In this document: in pieces, positions 11,585-24,509 of the stretch
Numbering within the stretch: position 1 is the first letter of the stretch
Layout of the letters: each line of letters opens with the position of its first letter
Assembly (NCBI RefSeq): GCF_008831285.2
Contig: NC_045138.2
Span: 35,395,115 to 35,455,114 of the forward strand
From: Nymphaea colorata
Lineage: Eukaryota > Streptophyta > Magnoliopsida > Nymphaeales > Nymphaeaceae
DNA length: 60,000 nucleotides
Direction of reading: 5' to 3'
Translations under genes and position numbers: made by a program
Notes under the pieces: generated by a model
What the model saw: only the letters and a program-made list of their open reading frames with translations
The model's database searches: none
Told to the model about the DNA's origin: nothing

Positions 11585-11938
11585 TGTTAGACGTTACACA
11601 AATCAAGCAACGTGGATTTCAGGAAGCAGATCAAGAATCAACAACGTCATGATTTCAGGAAAGGGATTGAGCTGTGATCTTGCATTATCCTGTTGGTGAT
11701 TCCCTATCTTGCCTTATTTATCATCTTGTTGTATATTCGAGAAAACAAGAAAGATGAGCACTGAATCTTGTATAAATACCTTCCGTCTATCATTTTGTTG
11801 TATATTCGAGAAAATAGGAAAGATGAGCATTGAAAATATGGTTTTGATATATTGAAATGAAATGAAGAATCATTTCCGTCTTCACTCTTTCACTCTCTCT
11901 TGCCGTCCTTCCCCTTTCCTTCTCTCTACCATTTAACA
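11585..11938 (+). mobile_element. Solo LTR, Copia-like
   Basis: The sequence starts TGTTAG and ends TTTAACA, has a TATA box (TATAAATA at 11771-11778), and is followed directly by TGGTAT (11939-11944). That is the start of the initiator-Met primer-binding site used by most plant Copia elements. No gag-pol follows, so only one terminal repeat remains. The LTR contains an internal tandem duplication of period 70 (11719-11765 and 11789-11835, both with TTGTTGTATATTCGAGAAAA). The five bases on each side (GTGTA, TGGTA) do not form a clean target duplication, so the right end may be truncated rather than a tidy solo LTR. Confidence 0.6.
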
Positions 11939-12599
11939 TGGTATACACAGTCAAACAACCACAGAAAAGATGAAGAACATAATAGAAATCACAAAGCTCT
12001 CACCATTTCGTTTGACTTACATCAGAAATAGCTGGAGCTTCAGCCAAAGACTCAAAATTCATTGAAATTTACAAAGGAGATAAATTTTGATTTGGTAAAC
12101 AGAAGAAGTCATAATAGTCAAAAGAACAAGTCTTTCGAAAATGTTTTGTACATATAACTAATGTAATCCTATGAACCAATTATGATGACGCTTAACTTTT
12201 GATCAAACTTTCGGGTCATAACAGGGAGTCGCTCAAGTTTTTCATTAAATTCACAACCACCGTTCATTGACTAAGAAAGTTAGAAGGGACGTGCGAATGA
12301 CAAAATTGTCTTCAAAACCCTCCCCTTACCACCTTTTTGGTACGGGGCGATGGCATCTACCTTCACCCAATAGCAAAGGTTGCGGTCAAGGGTTGTTGGG
12401 CGGTCCGTCCCTCACCAATCATTTAAAGCTCCGGATGAAAGGTCGACGGAAAAGCAATAAAGCTATGGAGATAAATGAAAATGGAGCGAGATCGTACATC
12501 GAGGAGGCGTTCATCTTCATGGTGAAATACATACAAAGGATGTTAATTGATCCTGTCTCTAATCCCCACCTAGGCCTAAGCCCCTCTCTCTCTCTTTCT
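11939..12599. other. No recognised gene; one exon-like minus-strand end
   Basis: The minus strand at 12062-12021 reads MNFESLAEAPAISD and ends at a strong donor GAT|GTAAGT. It is too short to identify. The plus-strand open frame from 12267 enters the LINE remnant, but its first 330 bases do not resemble LINE sequence. Confidence 0.25.
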
Positions 12600-14068
12600 T
12601 CTTCTCGTCAACAGGTTGTGAGAACTTGGCTCACCCTTCGGGTTTTTGAGCTCATCTCGGGTCTATCTATTAATTCTTTTAAGTTTCATCTTTCCCTCAT
12701 CCAAACGAATCCGGCCACAGTACTTTTTGCAGAAGCTTGCTTTGGATGTAAGGCTGCTAGTCTGCCTATCTTGCTTTGGATGTAAGGCTGCTAGTCTGCC
12801 TATGAAATATTTAGGTCTTCAGATTACGTTGTCACCTCTTGCACCCTTCTTTTGAGATGGAGTGGAGCAAAAGCTTGTTAATCGCCTTCAGTGTTGGCAA
12901 GAAAAACTGCTTTCTCTCCCAGGCCGCATTACTCTTGCTAAACATTGTTTCGCGTCTGTCCCCCTCCATGTTCTAGCGGTCTTTCGACCTCATGGGGCTG
13001 TTCTGAATAGGTTTGACAGAATCATTCGTAATTTCATCTGGGATGGTGATCGGCCTTCAGATCGCCTTGCGCGCTGGGATATGGTTGTCTTTCCGCATCT
13101 TCTTGGGGGTGCTGGGGTTACCAACCTTAGTCGGGCTTGTGAGTCTTCTATCTGTTCTTGGTGGTGGCGTCTGGCAACTGAGCACTCTCTCATCACCCTT
13201 TTCATTTGCTCCAAATTTGATCTGTCTTCCCCTAGTGTTTGGAGTGGATCCATCTCCCACATCTCCCCCTCTCACTTTTGGTGTGACCTGCTTTCCGCCC
13301 TTCCTCTTTTCCTTCGCCTTGCTGACCTCTCATCGTTTGCACCCCCTGCCTGGCCTCTTTCACCTACCCGGAGTTTTACATTTTCTTCTTGTTACCTGGC
13401 TTCATTTGGTTCTTTCGTGGCGTCGCTTCCACCCCCATCCCTTTGGTCCCCTGGTCCCTCTTCTCGTGCCAATTGCTTTTGCTTGGCTTCTTCTTGCTGG
13501 CCACATTAATACTTTTGACCACTTACAGCGCCTTGGAATCAGTTTAACTAACCAGTGTCCCCTCTGTCTCACCGCGGTTGAGTCTTGGGTTCACCTTTTT
13601 ACATCTTGTCATTTTTTCTTTAGTGTCATTGCCTCTACCTGGCATTCCCTTATTGGTAGCCTTACAGACTCACCTTCTATTCGTCTTCTTTTCCTTTTCT
13701 GTCCTTCTCCCAATTTGTCTATTTCATGGGGCTGTGTTTGGTGGTTGTGGCTCATTTCAGCTTGGTGGCGCATTTGGGAGGAGCGCAACAACAGGGTCTT
13801 CAGGGGTACCTTCTCTTCGTCGGAGTCTGTGGCTTGGCTTGTGCAGGGAGATGTTCATTTTGTCATTCAGCTGCGGCGTCGTCCTCTTTTTGCGACTGGG
13901 AGATGATGTCGGTCTGTCCTTCCACTCTTTTTCTACCCATTTTTTTGTTTTTCTGTACATTGTATTTATACTTCCTATTTTGCTTTTGTCTTGCGGTTTG
14001 TTACTGTAACTAGGGGACTTCTTGTCCCTAATTTTTTGTATCTAGGGGACGTCTTGTCCCCTAATTTT
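12600..14068 (+). pseudogene. LINE (L1-like) retrotransposon, 3' half, broken
   Basis: This is the C-terminal part of a non-LTR reverse transcriptase ORF2. 12620-12735 reads the segment after the RT palm (LRVFELISGLSIN). 12801-13370 reads the thumb and connection region (KYLGLQ, LPGRITLAKH, RFDRIIRNFIWDGD). About 13440-13906 reads the C-terminal zinc-knuckle zf-RVT (CPLCLTAVESWVHLFTSC) and WWRIWEERNNRVF. Lesions: a 34-bp tandem duplication (12736-12769 and 12770-12803) shifts the frame, an in-frame TGA lies at 12853-12855, and another frame change occurs between 13370 and 13440. The 3' UTR has two CTAGGGGAC(T/G)TCTTGTCCC units (about 14009-14068) and then a CT run. No endonuclease domain is present, so it is 5'-truncated as is usual for LINEs. 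Confidence 0.85.
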
Positions 14069-14091
14069 GATATACATTCCCATTTTACCGG

Positions 14092-14113
14092 CTCTCTCTC
14101 TCTCTCTCTCCTC
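14092..14113 (+). repeat. (CT)n microsatellite at the LINE 3' end
   Basis: A pure CT run of about 11 units, close to the LINE 3' terminus. Confidence 0.9.
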
Positions 14114-15949
14114 TTTATACTATGACGTTATTGCCTGCCTGTTCAAGATTCGATATCAGCATGGTTTCCTCCACCAAAAAAAAGGTTGCCATAAATTCAG
14201 TTTCTGCTTAAGAAGCCATTATCATTATCCCATTAAAAAATATAATTTTGAAGCATAGATCCAACAGTTCCAACTTCCAAGCTTCTACAAATATCAATCA
14301 ATTAGAATATCAAGTGCTCCAATAATTACACTTGATAATATCATAATATCTTCTATATTCACTGAAGTCCTCACATGCATTCAAAGGAGTGCGATCATAG
14401 AACAGGAGGCTAAGAAATTATGAGAAACAATTAGAAATTTAATTGTAGAAGTTCTAAAATGCGAACAAAAACATTTGAACGAGAAAAGGTAACAAGGCTC
14501 CATTTCCAAACAGATCTCACTTGAATTACCAGAGAAATGACGACGAACAAGAACATTCCAATCAACAGGTGAGTGTACACGATGGTAATATCCAGGCTTT
14601 AAATATATGACAGTAAAATATCCCCTTCACTGACTGTCAAAGACAGAAAAAGGATATTGCATCAATAATGTCTGCTTCAATGCATCAAGGGACAAAACAA
14701 CATGCAGAGAACCAAAGAGAACTCAGTCTCGTAACACCTAAGTCAACCAACCAGAAGACCAATAGGAGTTACCAATGTATTCAGCACAAAAGAATTAATG
14801 AAGCAACAAAAATGATGGGAAAACCATAGACCAGCTTAAAGTTTAAAATGGACATCAACCACAGCACAGTGTTGTTTACTCTATACAAAACTGGGTTTCC
14901 TTGAAAACAGGTCTTTCATCCCCTGCCAAATTTTTTTTTCTCCTCAAAGAAAAGAACCAAAAAAGGAAAAGGGTGGCCAATTCCCACCTATAGCTGGAAA
15001 ATGGTTCAGCTATGGTCACCCATCTTCTGTGATCTCAACGGCAATTTTCAGGTTGGTGGCAGGTTGGACAGAATGTCTGGTCTCTCCCTCCCCAACAGTA
15101 ACTCCTTTATTTTTAGATGCTTAGTGTTTTCTTCTTGAATGTTAAGAAATCGGAAAGCAAAATGCTGGGTTGCCATCTAGTGTGACAGGTTTGGGAATCA
15201 CTGTTACTGTTCTCACTTACAAGTGATTGGATTCCACGTTTAGAATAATTTATGACAGCTTATCGCATCATTATGCGTTTCTTGCACGTGGCTAAAGTTC
15301 ACACATAATTTTATAAATGAGTGGATGGGTCATGGGTAAACCGGCCGTAAGAAGGGTGTATGGATTTAGTTAATCTCTCGAATTCAGTTCCAGGCTATAG
15401 CATGTGTGGGCAAATGAGAAATTTTAGTTGCTTTTTGAGTAAAAGGTAGAAGCGTGGGTGCCCTTAAAGGAGGTGTGCCTGGGGTCTTGCACAGACTCCC
15501 TGATGTCTTCACGTCAGTTGAATAACCTTCCCTCCCTCAAGCTTGCACATACAATTGAAGGTGATGGTTCATAGCAATTGAATATCCAGAATCCTGCGTT
15601 TGTAACCTACCATTGACATGGCATCTATTAAATGACTTATGCTTGATGAAGGTGAAGGAACCATTTATGTCTTGGTCACTTGATGCACCTATCATGTGAA
15701 GGACTTTGGGTGGGATACAAGTGCAAAAGTTGCTCCTGTTGCTGTTTCAAGTAGTGGAGTGCTGTATCATGGTGACTTTCAGAACCAGCATTCAGTTGCG
15801 GCAGAAAACAGAGAGGCCGGTGATCTGTCTTGAATGTATATGGCTTTTAGGATAACTCTTGGTTCTTCAGGTTCTATATCCTCCATACAGTCACCAGATA
15901 TGTTGACAACTTTGTCGAAGCGACCACTCTAAAGTAATTTAAAACCTTT
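14114..15949. other. No recognisable gene
   Basis: AT-rich DNA without family motifs or long open frames on either strand. Confidence 0.4.
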
Positions 15950-15954
15950 TTAGC

Positions 15955-16410
15955 TAGTGTTGGAGCCAGAATTTAGGAGGAGCTATTCGTATGCTCACAA
16001 AGTTCATGAGGAGCCATAAGGCATTTCCATTTCCTTTTTTGGTTGGGGGGAGGGGCGTGTGGGCAATGGAGTTCTATTTTAAAAAATTTTATAAATGAAA
16101 CTCCTCCTAGGCTCTGCCCCTTAATTATCTGTCTTGGCATGCACAATGATGGCTTTCTTTCTCCATGAAAGAAAAAGCAAAGAACTCGTAAGAATTTAGT
16201 ACATGTGTAATGGTGATATTGTACTTTACTTTAAGAGTGCGTGTCCGTACCTCCACAATGTCCTACGCATGCTAAGGACATTTCTGGTATGGTGCTCTTG
16301 CATTGTCTGGCCTACCTGCTTGTGAGTCAATTCAAATAAGGTGCTTGATATGTACTTAACCCTTGAATTAATGTCTGGCAATGATATCAAGTGACCACCG
16401 AGTGAATAAC
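15955..16410 (+). repeat. Tandem duplication unit 1 with a small inverted-end element
   Basis: Unit 1 of a roughly 0.47-kb tandem duplication (unit 2 at 16427-16880). Within it, 15959-16122 is bounded by TTGGAGCCAGAAT and TAGGCTCTGCCCC. These are imperfect inverted ends (GGCAGAGCC against GGAGCCAG) of the kind found on small plant MITEs. The right half (16160-16380), with AGTGCGTGTCC...CTCCACAATGT, is also repeated in unit 2, so the duplication is larger than the element. Confidence 0.6.
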
Positions 16411-16426
16411 AGTATAATATAAAACA

Positions 16427-16880
16427 TTTTAGCCTGTGGTGGAGCCAGAATCTAAGGGAAGCTATTTGTATCATAATCCACAAAGTGTATGAGCGGCCAT
16501 AAGGTTTTTCCCCTTTCAAAAAAAAAAAAAAACTTTTTGGCGCTGGGAAGGCGTTCTTTAAAAATTTATATATGAGCATCTTTCTTTTGGAAGATCTAAG
16601 AGAGAGAAGGGGGTGTGGAGATATTTTTTGAACATGTTGGTGGGAGGTACCCCCGGCTCTGCCCCTTATTTTACCATTGAAATGCAGAACTGTAGTTCTC
16701 CTTCTCGGTAAAAGAAAAATACAAGGAAAAAACTCAAAATTTAGTGTGCAATGCCGATGGCTGTTTTCGATAAAGCTGTTTTCGATAAAGAGTGCGTGTG
16801 GGCACCTCGACAATGTTTTGTACACGCAAAGGACACTTGTAGTGTGGTGCCAGCTCTTGAATTGTCTACCCTACCTTAGA
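16427..16880 (+). repeat. Tandem duplication unit 2 with a small inverted-end element
   Basis: Diverged second unit. The embedded element runs about 16438-16667 (GTGGAGCCAGAAT to CGGCTCTGCCCC). It is longer than in unit 1 because of an A-run and an extra internal stretch. Right of the element, GCTGTTTTCGATAAA is itself duplicated in tandem near 16759-16790. Confidence 0.6.
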
Positions 16881-16884
16881 TTAT

Positions 16885-19800
16885 ACATGTACATGCTACT
16901 AGAAAAAAATGTCAATTCAAGGAAATTAATAACTATTTTGGACCTTTACTTGTCTGGGAATGGCAGCACTCGGATACAATAACCATGAAGTTGATACCTG
17001 TGAGTTTACTTCGTAAATATCCATGCTTTGCTTCATTTGTTTGTCAGTAATTTACATTATTTAGGCAGTGCTTTCCTTTGTACATGGCTTTCTATCCTTC
17101 AAGTTGAATAAACCTCCAGAAATTTCAAGTGGTTGCTTTTCGGTTTTGTTTGTTCTATTTCTTCCCCACTTCCAGTTGCATCATTTTCTACCGTCAACTG
17201 GATATCTGAATTCATTTCACATCCATGACTGCAGAAAATCTAATGCAAGTTTGAGTTGGTGCTTTTTGAGATACGCCTCTGAAACGAGGTGAAAATAGTT
17301 TTACAAACAAAGTGTATGATCAATGAGTAAAAAGAAAGACGTCTCTAGGCTTTCACATGCATCTTGAACTTGGAGGTACCAATGGGAGGAGAGATGGTCG
17401 ATGAGACTAACCTAATGAACGTCCCTCCAAATAATCTATGACATTTGACAGCACCAAACTCGAGCTGCGGAGGCCGTGACAACAACAAACTCGGGCCGTA
17501 GACAACTCTAATGTGCATGCATATATATAGATGACCACACTTGCCACAGCTGACAATTGTATCTGGTGAGTTAGAAACGACATAAACATATTCTTTATAT
17601 ATATATATATATATAGTATTTCACGACTTGACTAGTCAAAATAACTGCCAAAATAATTTCTCATTTGCTTGCTTCATGCAAAATCCTCTCTTTCAAAAAG
17701 ATTTGGGTACGCCATTTCTTTATCTGTTTGTTAGCCTCCGGGATCTCAAGGTCTTCTACATGATCTTGTGCTTAGGGTGCACCAACTCTTGGATCCGTAG
17801 CAAATTGATTTCGATATGCTTAATGAAGACTATCTTATTAACTGTGGACATTTCTTTTCTGAACTGGATCTTTCTTAAAATTGTGACTCGTTAGTATTCT
17901 TTTCTAAACTCAAAAGTGCTTTTTTCCTTTTTATACACGTGCTTTCATTGTTATCGGTGTAGTCGCAGTTGATTGCTCTGGTAAAGGGGCCGCGGGATTT
18001 AATTGCCATAGCACAAATGGGTTCTCTTTGCATTTTTATCATCTAATTTCGAGGAGAGGGGTCACATGCCACCGCATTCTGGTGACTCCCCCAAAAGACT
18101 ATGAGAACACATCTCCTATGCAAAGGAAATGCATTTCCCATACGTTTCATAAATAGTTGGTTTCATGTTTTGGACAGTTTCCTTATAAATGTGCTAAAGT
18201 TATTTTCATGTTTATATACACATTTTCCTGGCAAGGTTCGTTGGCTGCAACTGGATGTTGATATCTGCCCCAATTCTATTTGAGAAGAAATTAGAAATAC
18301 TAGAAAACTGCTGACCTTAACTGGATAGTGAACTGAATTGCCATATTGCATTTCCCAGATACGTTGTAAAAAAGTTCAATCGGTGACGCATGTTTTATGA
18401 TAAACGGGAATTATGATACGCATGGAGCCCTTAGCTTGAAATTTTATTCATTTGGAAACCCAGTCGTACTATTATGATTGAGATTATAATTAAGATTACG
18501 CGGGGATATATGATCCTAGATTAACAATTCATCAGGGGCAAATAATGTCAAATTGCATTTTCGATGACCATATAATTAGTTTCCCATAAATTTCTGTGCA
18601 TTTTTACTAGTTTTATCGGAATTTTTATTCAAAGGTGTTGGTCTGCCACCCCTAAAATAGTCTTGTTGTAGTTCAAGATGCTCATTCGCTAGCCAACAAA
18701 ACTGCAATTCGCTTGATATTTGAATTTCTTAAGGTTGAGTACCCCTAAAATGTGAAATTTCCATGGTTTGTAACAGTACACTTCTGAAAAAAAAAATTGA
18801 TTGAGAAGTTCAAATTTTGTGACCAGTAATTCTTCAAAGCGTGTCCCAGACATAACGACATGCATACCAGTTATTTTATCATACATATGCAATTCATGTT
18901 CATCAAGCGAAAATTTATCCCTTTTTTTTTGTACTTCTCTCTTTTTACATTGCGGATCTATCTTTGAACCCGAACTATATCTATTAGGCTTTCTTACAAT
19001 GTTGCATGTTAGTCTTCACTATCGACCAAGTTTAGTTGAATATTGCTGCTGAACGGCTGCTGGATCAACTTATGAGGTAGCAGAATGATGTCAAACTCAG
19101 TTCTACTTCTCTTGAATTTTTTTCAATTCTTGGATCTGTGTTTATACTGACAAAGTTTTTTTGGTATATTAAATTATCTGTTTAATGTTTACTTTTTCTA
19201 TGAAGGAATCTCATCTTGTTTTCGCAATTGATGTCATATTCATATGATTACAGTTAGTTAAGTGGTAGTTTCTTACACTTGCTCCGCGAGCCTGGAAAAA
19301 AAAAATTATGAGGCCCTTACAAAATCGAATCCAATTAATTCGTGATCCAAGTATACATGTACAGTTTGATCTTACTCCTGTCAGGTGCAGATTCGGTTTC
19401 AAACTTCAAGTCCCAACTCAACCTTTGATTCTTACTGAGGAAAATCTGTTTAGGTCGGATATGGTGAAGGGAGGTATGACTACTTGAAAGGGAGAAGATT
19501 TGGCTAGCTCTCCATGTGTGGCATACGATGTGAAACGGCAATGTGGGCCGGTCTTCCCCTTGACTACTGAGAACAAGCAAACCAAAGAGAAAAGGAAATG
19601 AAGCAGTACTCGTCAGCGGAGCGGCATCAACATCTTCGATAAAGAAGCAGACTGATGATTAATTGATCATTTGAATCATGTGAGAAATCTAGTTCTAGTT
19701 CCGAACTAGTATATCTGATCAGGCAAACGAGCTGTGACTCATTTGCAGCTTCTGTTTATTAAATACTTTAAACTATTTGTTATTTCAAAAACGGAAAATA

Positions 19801-21130
19801 ACCCAATGCAGGCCGATGTGAGCAACTGTATGTTGGCCAAAATAACGTATGTGATTTGGAAACAAGGGTTTTTGCAAATTAAGGAATTCACGTCCACTTT
19901 GTTAGGATCACTATGCTCCAATGCTGGGCATGGATCTTATTTTTCTCAGTGATCAATGGAGAAAATTTTCCTTGATTCCAAGAAGTAGGTTCAGCTAGGA
20001 TTTAGGCATATAAACGGTTCTCAACCTTGGCTGCCTCTATACCAACCCTCAGAGTATAGAACCCTTTTTCTGTTAATTATTTACATAAAATACATTGAAT
20101 TCCTACATGGTACAGTTTAAGTGCTCAGTAAATACCCAAGGGAGAGAGAAGCAGTTTGAGCTGAAACTAAATTCATTAAAGGAGGCAGAGGAAAACAGAA
20201 ATGCCAAACCAACCATCCAAGTTATGGTAGTTGGGTGGAAAACGGCAACAGAAAACAAAACATGTCAAATAAGGGGTCGCTTGGAAAATAAAACACTAAC
20301 AAAAGTGTTTGGTTGATCTACTTTTAAACAAATTCATGGACACCTAGTTCTAGGGTTTCATGAGTTTGCTCCAATTTTTAGAATACTCACGGTGTGTTTG
20401 AACTGCCAAAAGACCTCTTAAAAGAAACATGAGCTGGAAATTTGAGTGCATGACCATACGAGGAAGACCTGAAAATTAATTAAGTAGAGCTCGATCCGGA
20501 GATAAGTACTCAGCCTACCGAAACAGAATAATCAATCTTCCACGAGACAACAAACGTTTTCACGGGAAGTGTTGTTGGTCGTTAGAACTTCTATTTTATT
20601 CCGGCTACTAGGATGAAGGTTCTTGCAGTACTTTATTGCAAAAATTCAAAGTAGAAGAGTTTTTCAATAGCGTTCCAATTTTTAAAGACATTTTTTTTAA
20701 AACATTCTCTTTGTCATTTGCCATTTGTTAAGTTCATCTATTTATCTTTGGAATCAGAAAGTAACTCAACTTACCCGTTAACTTAAGAAAGCTATAAAAA
20801 GAGGGTCACGGTTACCCATATTATTGCCCTAAACGATGGCCCCTCTCTCAATGCCTCTAACCAAAAGAGGTAAAAATATGTTACCCATCTGCCTTTGTTG
20901 GAAGATAAGATAGACTTTATATAATATATATGGACATTTTCAATATCATCCTTTGTCTTTTACTGCTTTTCACGTCCATCCTCTTTTGGACGAACACAAA
21001 TTTATTCTTCAGTCCAAATCGGTCACGTATACCATCCTTAAAACGACTAGGCCAACGTCTCGGTCTCTGTGTACGAGTTCCAAACCCTTACAGCTTAGGA
21101 CTTTCGCTCAAACCTGGTCTTTCCAATTAA
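16885..21130. other. No recognisable gene; one AT microsatellite
   Basis: AT-rich DNA with short open frames only, none with a recognisable motif. Some acceptor-like CTGCAG and TTGCAG sites occur but could not be assembled into a gene. An (AT)n run lies at 17595-17615. Confidence 0.4.
17595..17615. repeat. (AT)n microsatellite
   Basis: About ten uninterrupted TA units. Confidence 0.95.
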
Positions 21131-21907
21131 ACATCCTTGCGGTTTGTTTGGAGTAGGAAGTCGTGAGCAGGAAGTGATGTTTGATGCGGCGTCTCAAGCT
21201 TCCCGCGTTTTGCATAAATCGCAAAAAGGATGGGAGAACCAATTCAAACGTCCTGTCGAGCACTGTTGAAGAAGGGACTGCACTGCACCGCACTAGAAGA
21301 AGATGGGTGGGGGCTGCATTTTGAAATGGAGGGGGAGGGGGCTTAGTGAGGAAGGCAGAGTCTCCATCCACTTTTACTTTTGGATCGGCAATGATGTGCC
21401 ACCAAAGTGTGAGCTAGAGTGGGGCCGAGGGCAGAAAATATATCTTCCCGACGACACAGCCGGGTTGGATGGTATAGGAGTGCGAGGGACATTCGATACA
21501 CATTTACCATCTCAGGAGAAATTTGTTTGCGCAAAATCCCCTCCCATCTCTCACTGCACACTGACAAGAATCTTGATGTCACGAGTCATATCATCAGAAG
21601 AAAGCATCTCTCTCTTTCTTTCTATCTTCTGCCGACTCATCGAGTCTTTTCTTCCAAGGGCGTCTTCATCTCTCTCCCTCTCCCTTATCCGCGGACGGCA
21701 AAGATTCTTTGTTGGGAAACCGTGTGGATTCTTTTCGGCTTCCCGATTTGCATCCACCGGTCGCACCTTAGCCATGTCAAAATTGGTAACCCGGCTTTGT
21801 TTAAACCACACATATTTTGAACTCAACCTTTTCCACACCGACAGGTTTTGAGTTCAAGGAACACCTTGACCAGGTAAAAGAAAAAAAAAAAAAAAAAAAA
21901 AAAAAAA
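21131..21907 (+). other. CT-rich, leader-like segment ending in a poly-A run
   Basis: GC content rises here and 21600-21700 is CT-rich (CATCTCTCTCTTTCTTTC, CTCTCTCCCTCTCCC), as in plant 5' leaders. An ATG at 21774 opens a short frame. A small exon-like piece lies at about 21846-21874, bounded by CCGACAG and CAG|GTAAAAG. An uninterrupted run of 27 A follows at 21881-21907. No protein family can be recognised. It could be a decayed gene start or a retroposed transcript end. Confidence 0.2.
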
Positions 21908-23544
21908 CCGATGGAAACATTTTATTTGCTGAATCTTTTCAGATTACGAGTGGTATCTGTTCTTCAAAAGGACTAGGTTCATTGACATTCAGCTGGCCGA
22001 CATCTGAACCCCACTTTGGATTGCCAACCTTACATTGAACCTAGGAGAACTGAGCTTTCGACCTGTGGATCTCATTTGTGACCTTACATTCCCGCGATCC
22101 AGCGGTCGACAGTTGCAATATCAAGTCAAGGATTTCTGAGCATGGTAGGACAATGGCAGAACGGGTATCTCAAAAAAGAACTCTCCTCACCACGTTAAGG
22201 GCTTTTTAGATTTGAAAAATGTCTGCGCTCTGCATCTTAATTTTTTTGGCCTGATGGGAAAGCGGCTTCACCGAGTTCAGCTTCTCCATGATTAAAGAGA
22301 AAACCCAAAAAAAAAAAAAAAGAGATAAAATGTTTGAGGCTTGGAAGAATGGTATCTTGCAGACGCCCCCACCGACCGGATACTGGCCGAGAGCGAAAGT
22401 GGAAATTTCCCTCCTTCAATGTGGGTCCCCGCACTGTTGATCCAAAAAAGAAAAAAAAGAAACTATTTTCCTACGAAATTATGGAAAGAAACCAAACATG
22501 GGCAAAGTCAGAAAAATACAGGAAGCACCAACAACGGTTTTGCCAGGGAAAAGGAAAAAACAGGAAGATCAAAATTTTTTCACAGTGTGAGTGAGTGTTT
22601 CCGATTCAAAGAATGGGTGGTTAAAGAATGAGGATGTGGATGCTTTTAAAGGCGAGGATCTGAAGTCATACCGAGATCACCATCACCAGCACATGATGCG
22701 GGATTAATGGTCAGACATGAAGACCTTCGGTTAAAGAAGAATTACGGCAAATTTCACATCACGTAGGAAATGCTTCTGAAAAACACCGCCAATGGTGATT
22801 TCAAGTTGTGGTCAGTTAGTCCTTTTCCATCAATTTCTTTGGCCAGTTGGAGTTGATGGGATGCCGCACGATGTTTACCTGCATGGCAAATATCCTACCA
22901 CCTCCGGCCTTGAGGAGAAGGAGAAGCTCTTCTTCTGCTCATGTTGGTGTTTTGAAGTTGTATAGATTTCACATAATGTAATAGCGAGTGCCGTCCTTAT
23001 TTCGTGGGTCCCAATCAGCTGGATGCCAGTCTAAAACCAAGGCAACTTCGTCGTGGCTTCTCTCAGGCAAAGCCGTCCTGCGCCGAGTCTGAAGTTAAAC
23101 AATGTGAAAAAGAAAAGGAAGTGTCAAGGCCTAAAGAAACGAAGAGTTGGTGGTTTGAAATGATAATGATACTTGAGGAGACCATATTACAATTAAAAAC
23201 AAGCTGGAGCAGGTAACGTTGAATTATGGTGGACGAATAAATGGTGCTTGATTTTTGCACTATGAACATCAAGTCTAGCTCAGCAAATAAAGGAAAGAAC
23301 AAGAACCCAACAGCTTGGCACGAATGGATAACGCTTAAGTAAAGGTGCCTAATTCAAACAGTTGCAATCAAAGTGATATGTATATAAAATCGGTCAAGAA
23401 TGATGAAAATCAACAATTCAGTATTTGATGATTGGCACTGTGGTGACAGGAATTCTTTCAGAACCACGTTAAAATTATGTCCCCTATCCTTTTTCTCTGT
23501 GTGAAATGAAATATCGTTGTGTTCGTTGGTGTCATCATCACTTG
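21908..23544. other. No recognised gene
   Basis: Short open frames only. Several stretches (22100-22170, 22640-22960) have mixed composition but no identifiable protein. Confidence 0.3.
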
Positions 23545-23905
23545 CCGCCACTCAAAAGGCCGGTTGATTTCATCTTTTACGTCAGATCCATAAAAAGGAA
23601 AGAAGGAAGGAAGGTCGAATACAATCAGTCTCTCTCAAATTGCTGCTCTCCGGGGCTTCTCGGAGGGTTGAAGGGTCACAGCTTCGCGGAATTACTCATG
23701 GAAAGCGACTGGCTGCAGTCCCATCCCAGTAGCAGTACTGGATGAATAATGTCATCCCGTCCAGCTGTCGCCATCGTCTTGGATTGCCGGTGAACTGTCG
23801 CCAAGCTGAGGATTAGCAAGGTTATGCCTGGTCGTCGTCATCGATATCAGAAACTCTGAACCAACTTGCAGAAAACCGGGCTAACAGTTTTGCAAAAGGT
23901 TTTCG
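23545..23905 (+). repeat. Block 1, unit alpha (paralogous to 37360-37740)
   Basis: Noncoding block alignable by eye over about 350 bp with 37360-37740. Landmarks in order: TTTACGTCAGA, ATTGCTGCTCTCC, GGTGAAGGGTCACGG-like, GCAGTCCC, GGATGAATAA, GTCGTC(G/A)TC, AGA(A/G)ACTCTGAACCAACTTG, CAGTTTTGCAAAA. Substitutions and indels are scattered throughout, so the duplication is old. Confidence 0.8.
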
Positions 23906-24509
23906 CGTTTCTGCATCGGCAGGTTCCCTAGTGATACTCAAGCGCGTCCTTCATGAAGAAGCCGCAATTGACGCCACACTGAACTCTGCTACGGGTTGAA
24001 AATCAAAACAACACGCTACTATGTAGGCCTCATCCAATTCCAGGCAGATAAAAAGGAAAATATCACGAGCAGGCCTTCCTCCCCATCCTTGTCCTATGTG
24101 CTCGCTCTAATACATAAAAGTGAGGAAGCACCCGGATTACGGTCTTTACGGCACATGCTTTTGTTTTACAATTGACCTTGCTACCGCTACTCCTTAATTA
24201 CCTAAGAAAGGTGAAAGCTTTTTATGGTTTTAGGGAAAGCAGGACGGGAGGCCTCAAATGTGTGGGTAATTACCCATACAGACTACTAATAAAAAAAAAA
24301 ATACTTATTTTCATGCTGATACATGAGGATAATTTTTTTAGTTAATGCTGCTTAGGTAGAGTTTTGCTGCTCCCCCTAACTTGGTAATCAATATTTGTGG
24401 ATAAACGTACCAAACTTGGAACCCTTGATCAGTTAGAAGGAGATATATAAATATGATTTGCCAAAGTTAAAAATTATATTGAAACAAACAGAAAGGGTGA
24501 AAAAAGAAG

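Noticed and set aside
13013-14013. Additional overlapping frames inside the 12.6-14.1 kb LINE as separate genes
   Set aside because: They are alternate frames of the same broken ORF2. Only segments with thumb or zf-RVT motifs are real.
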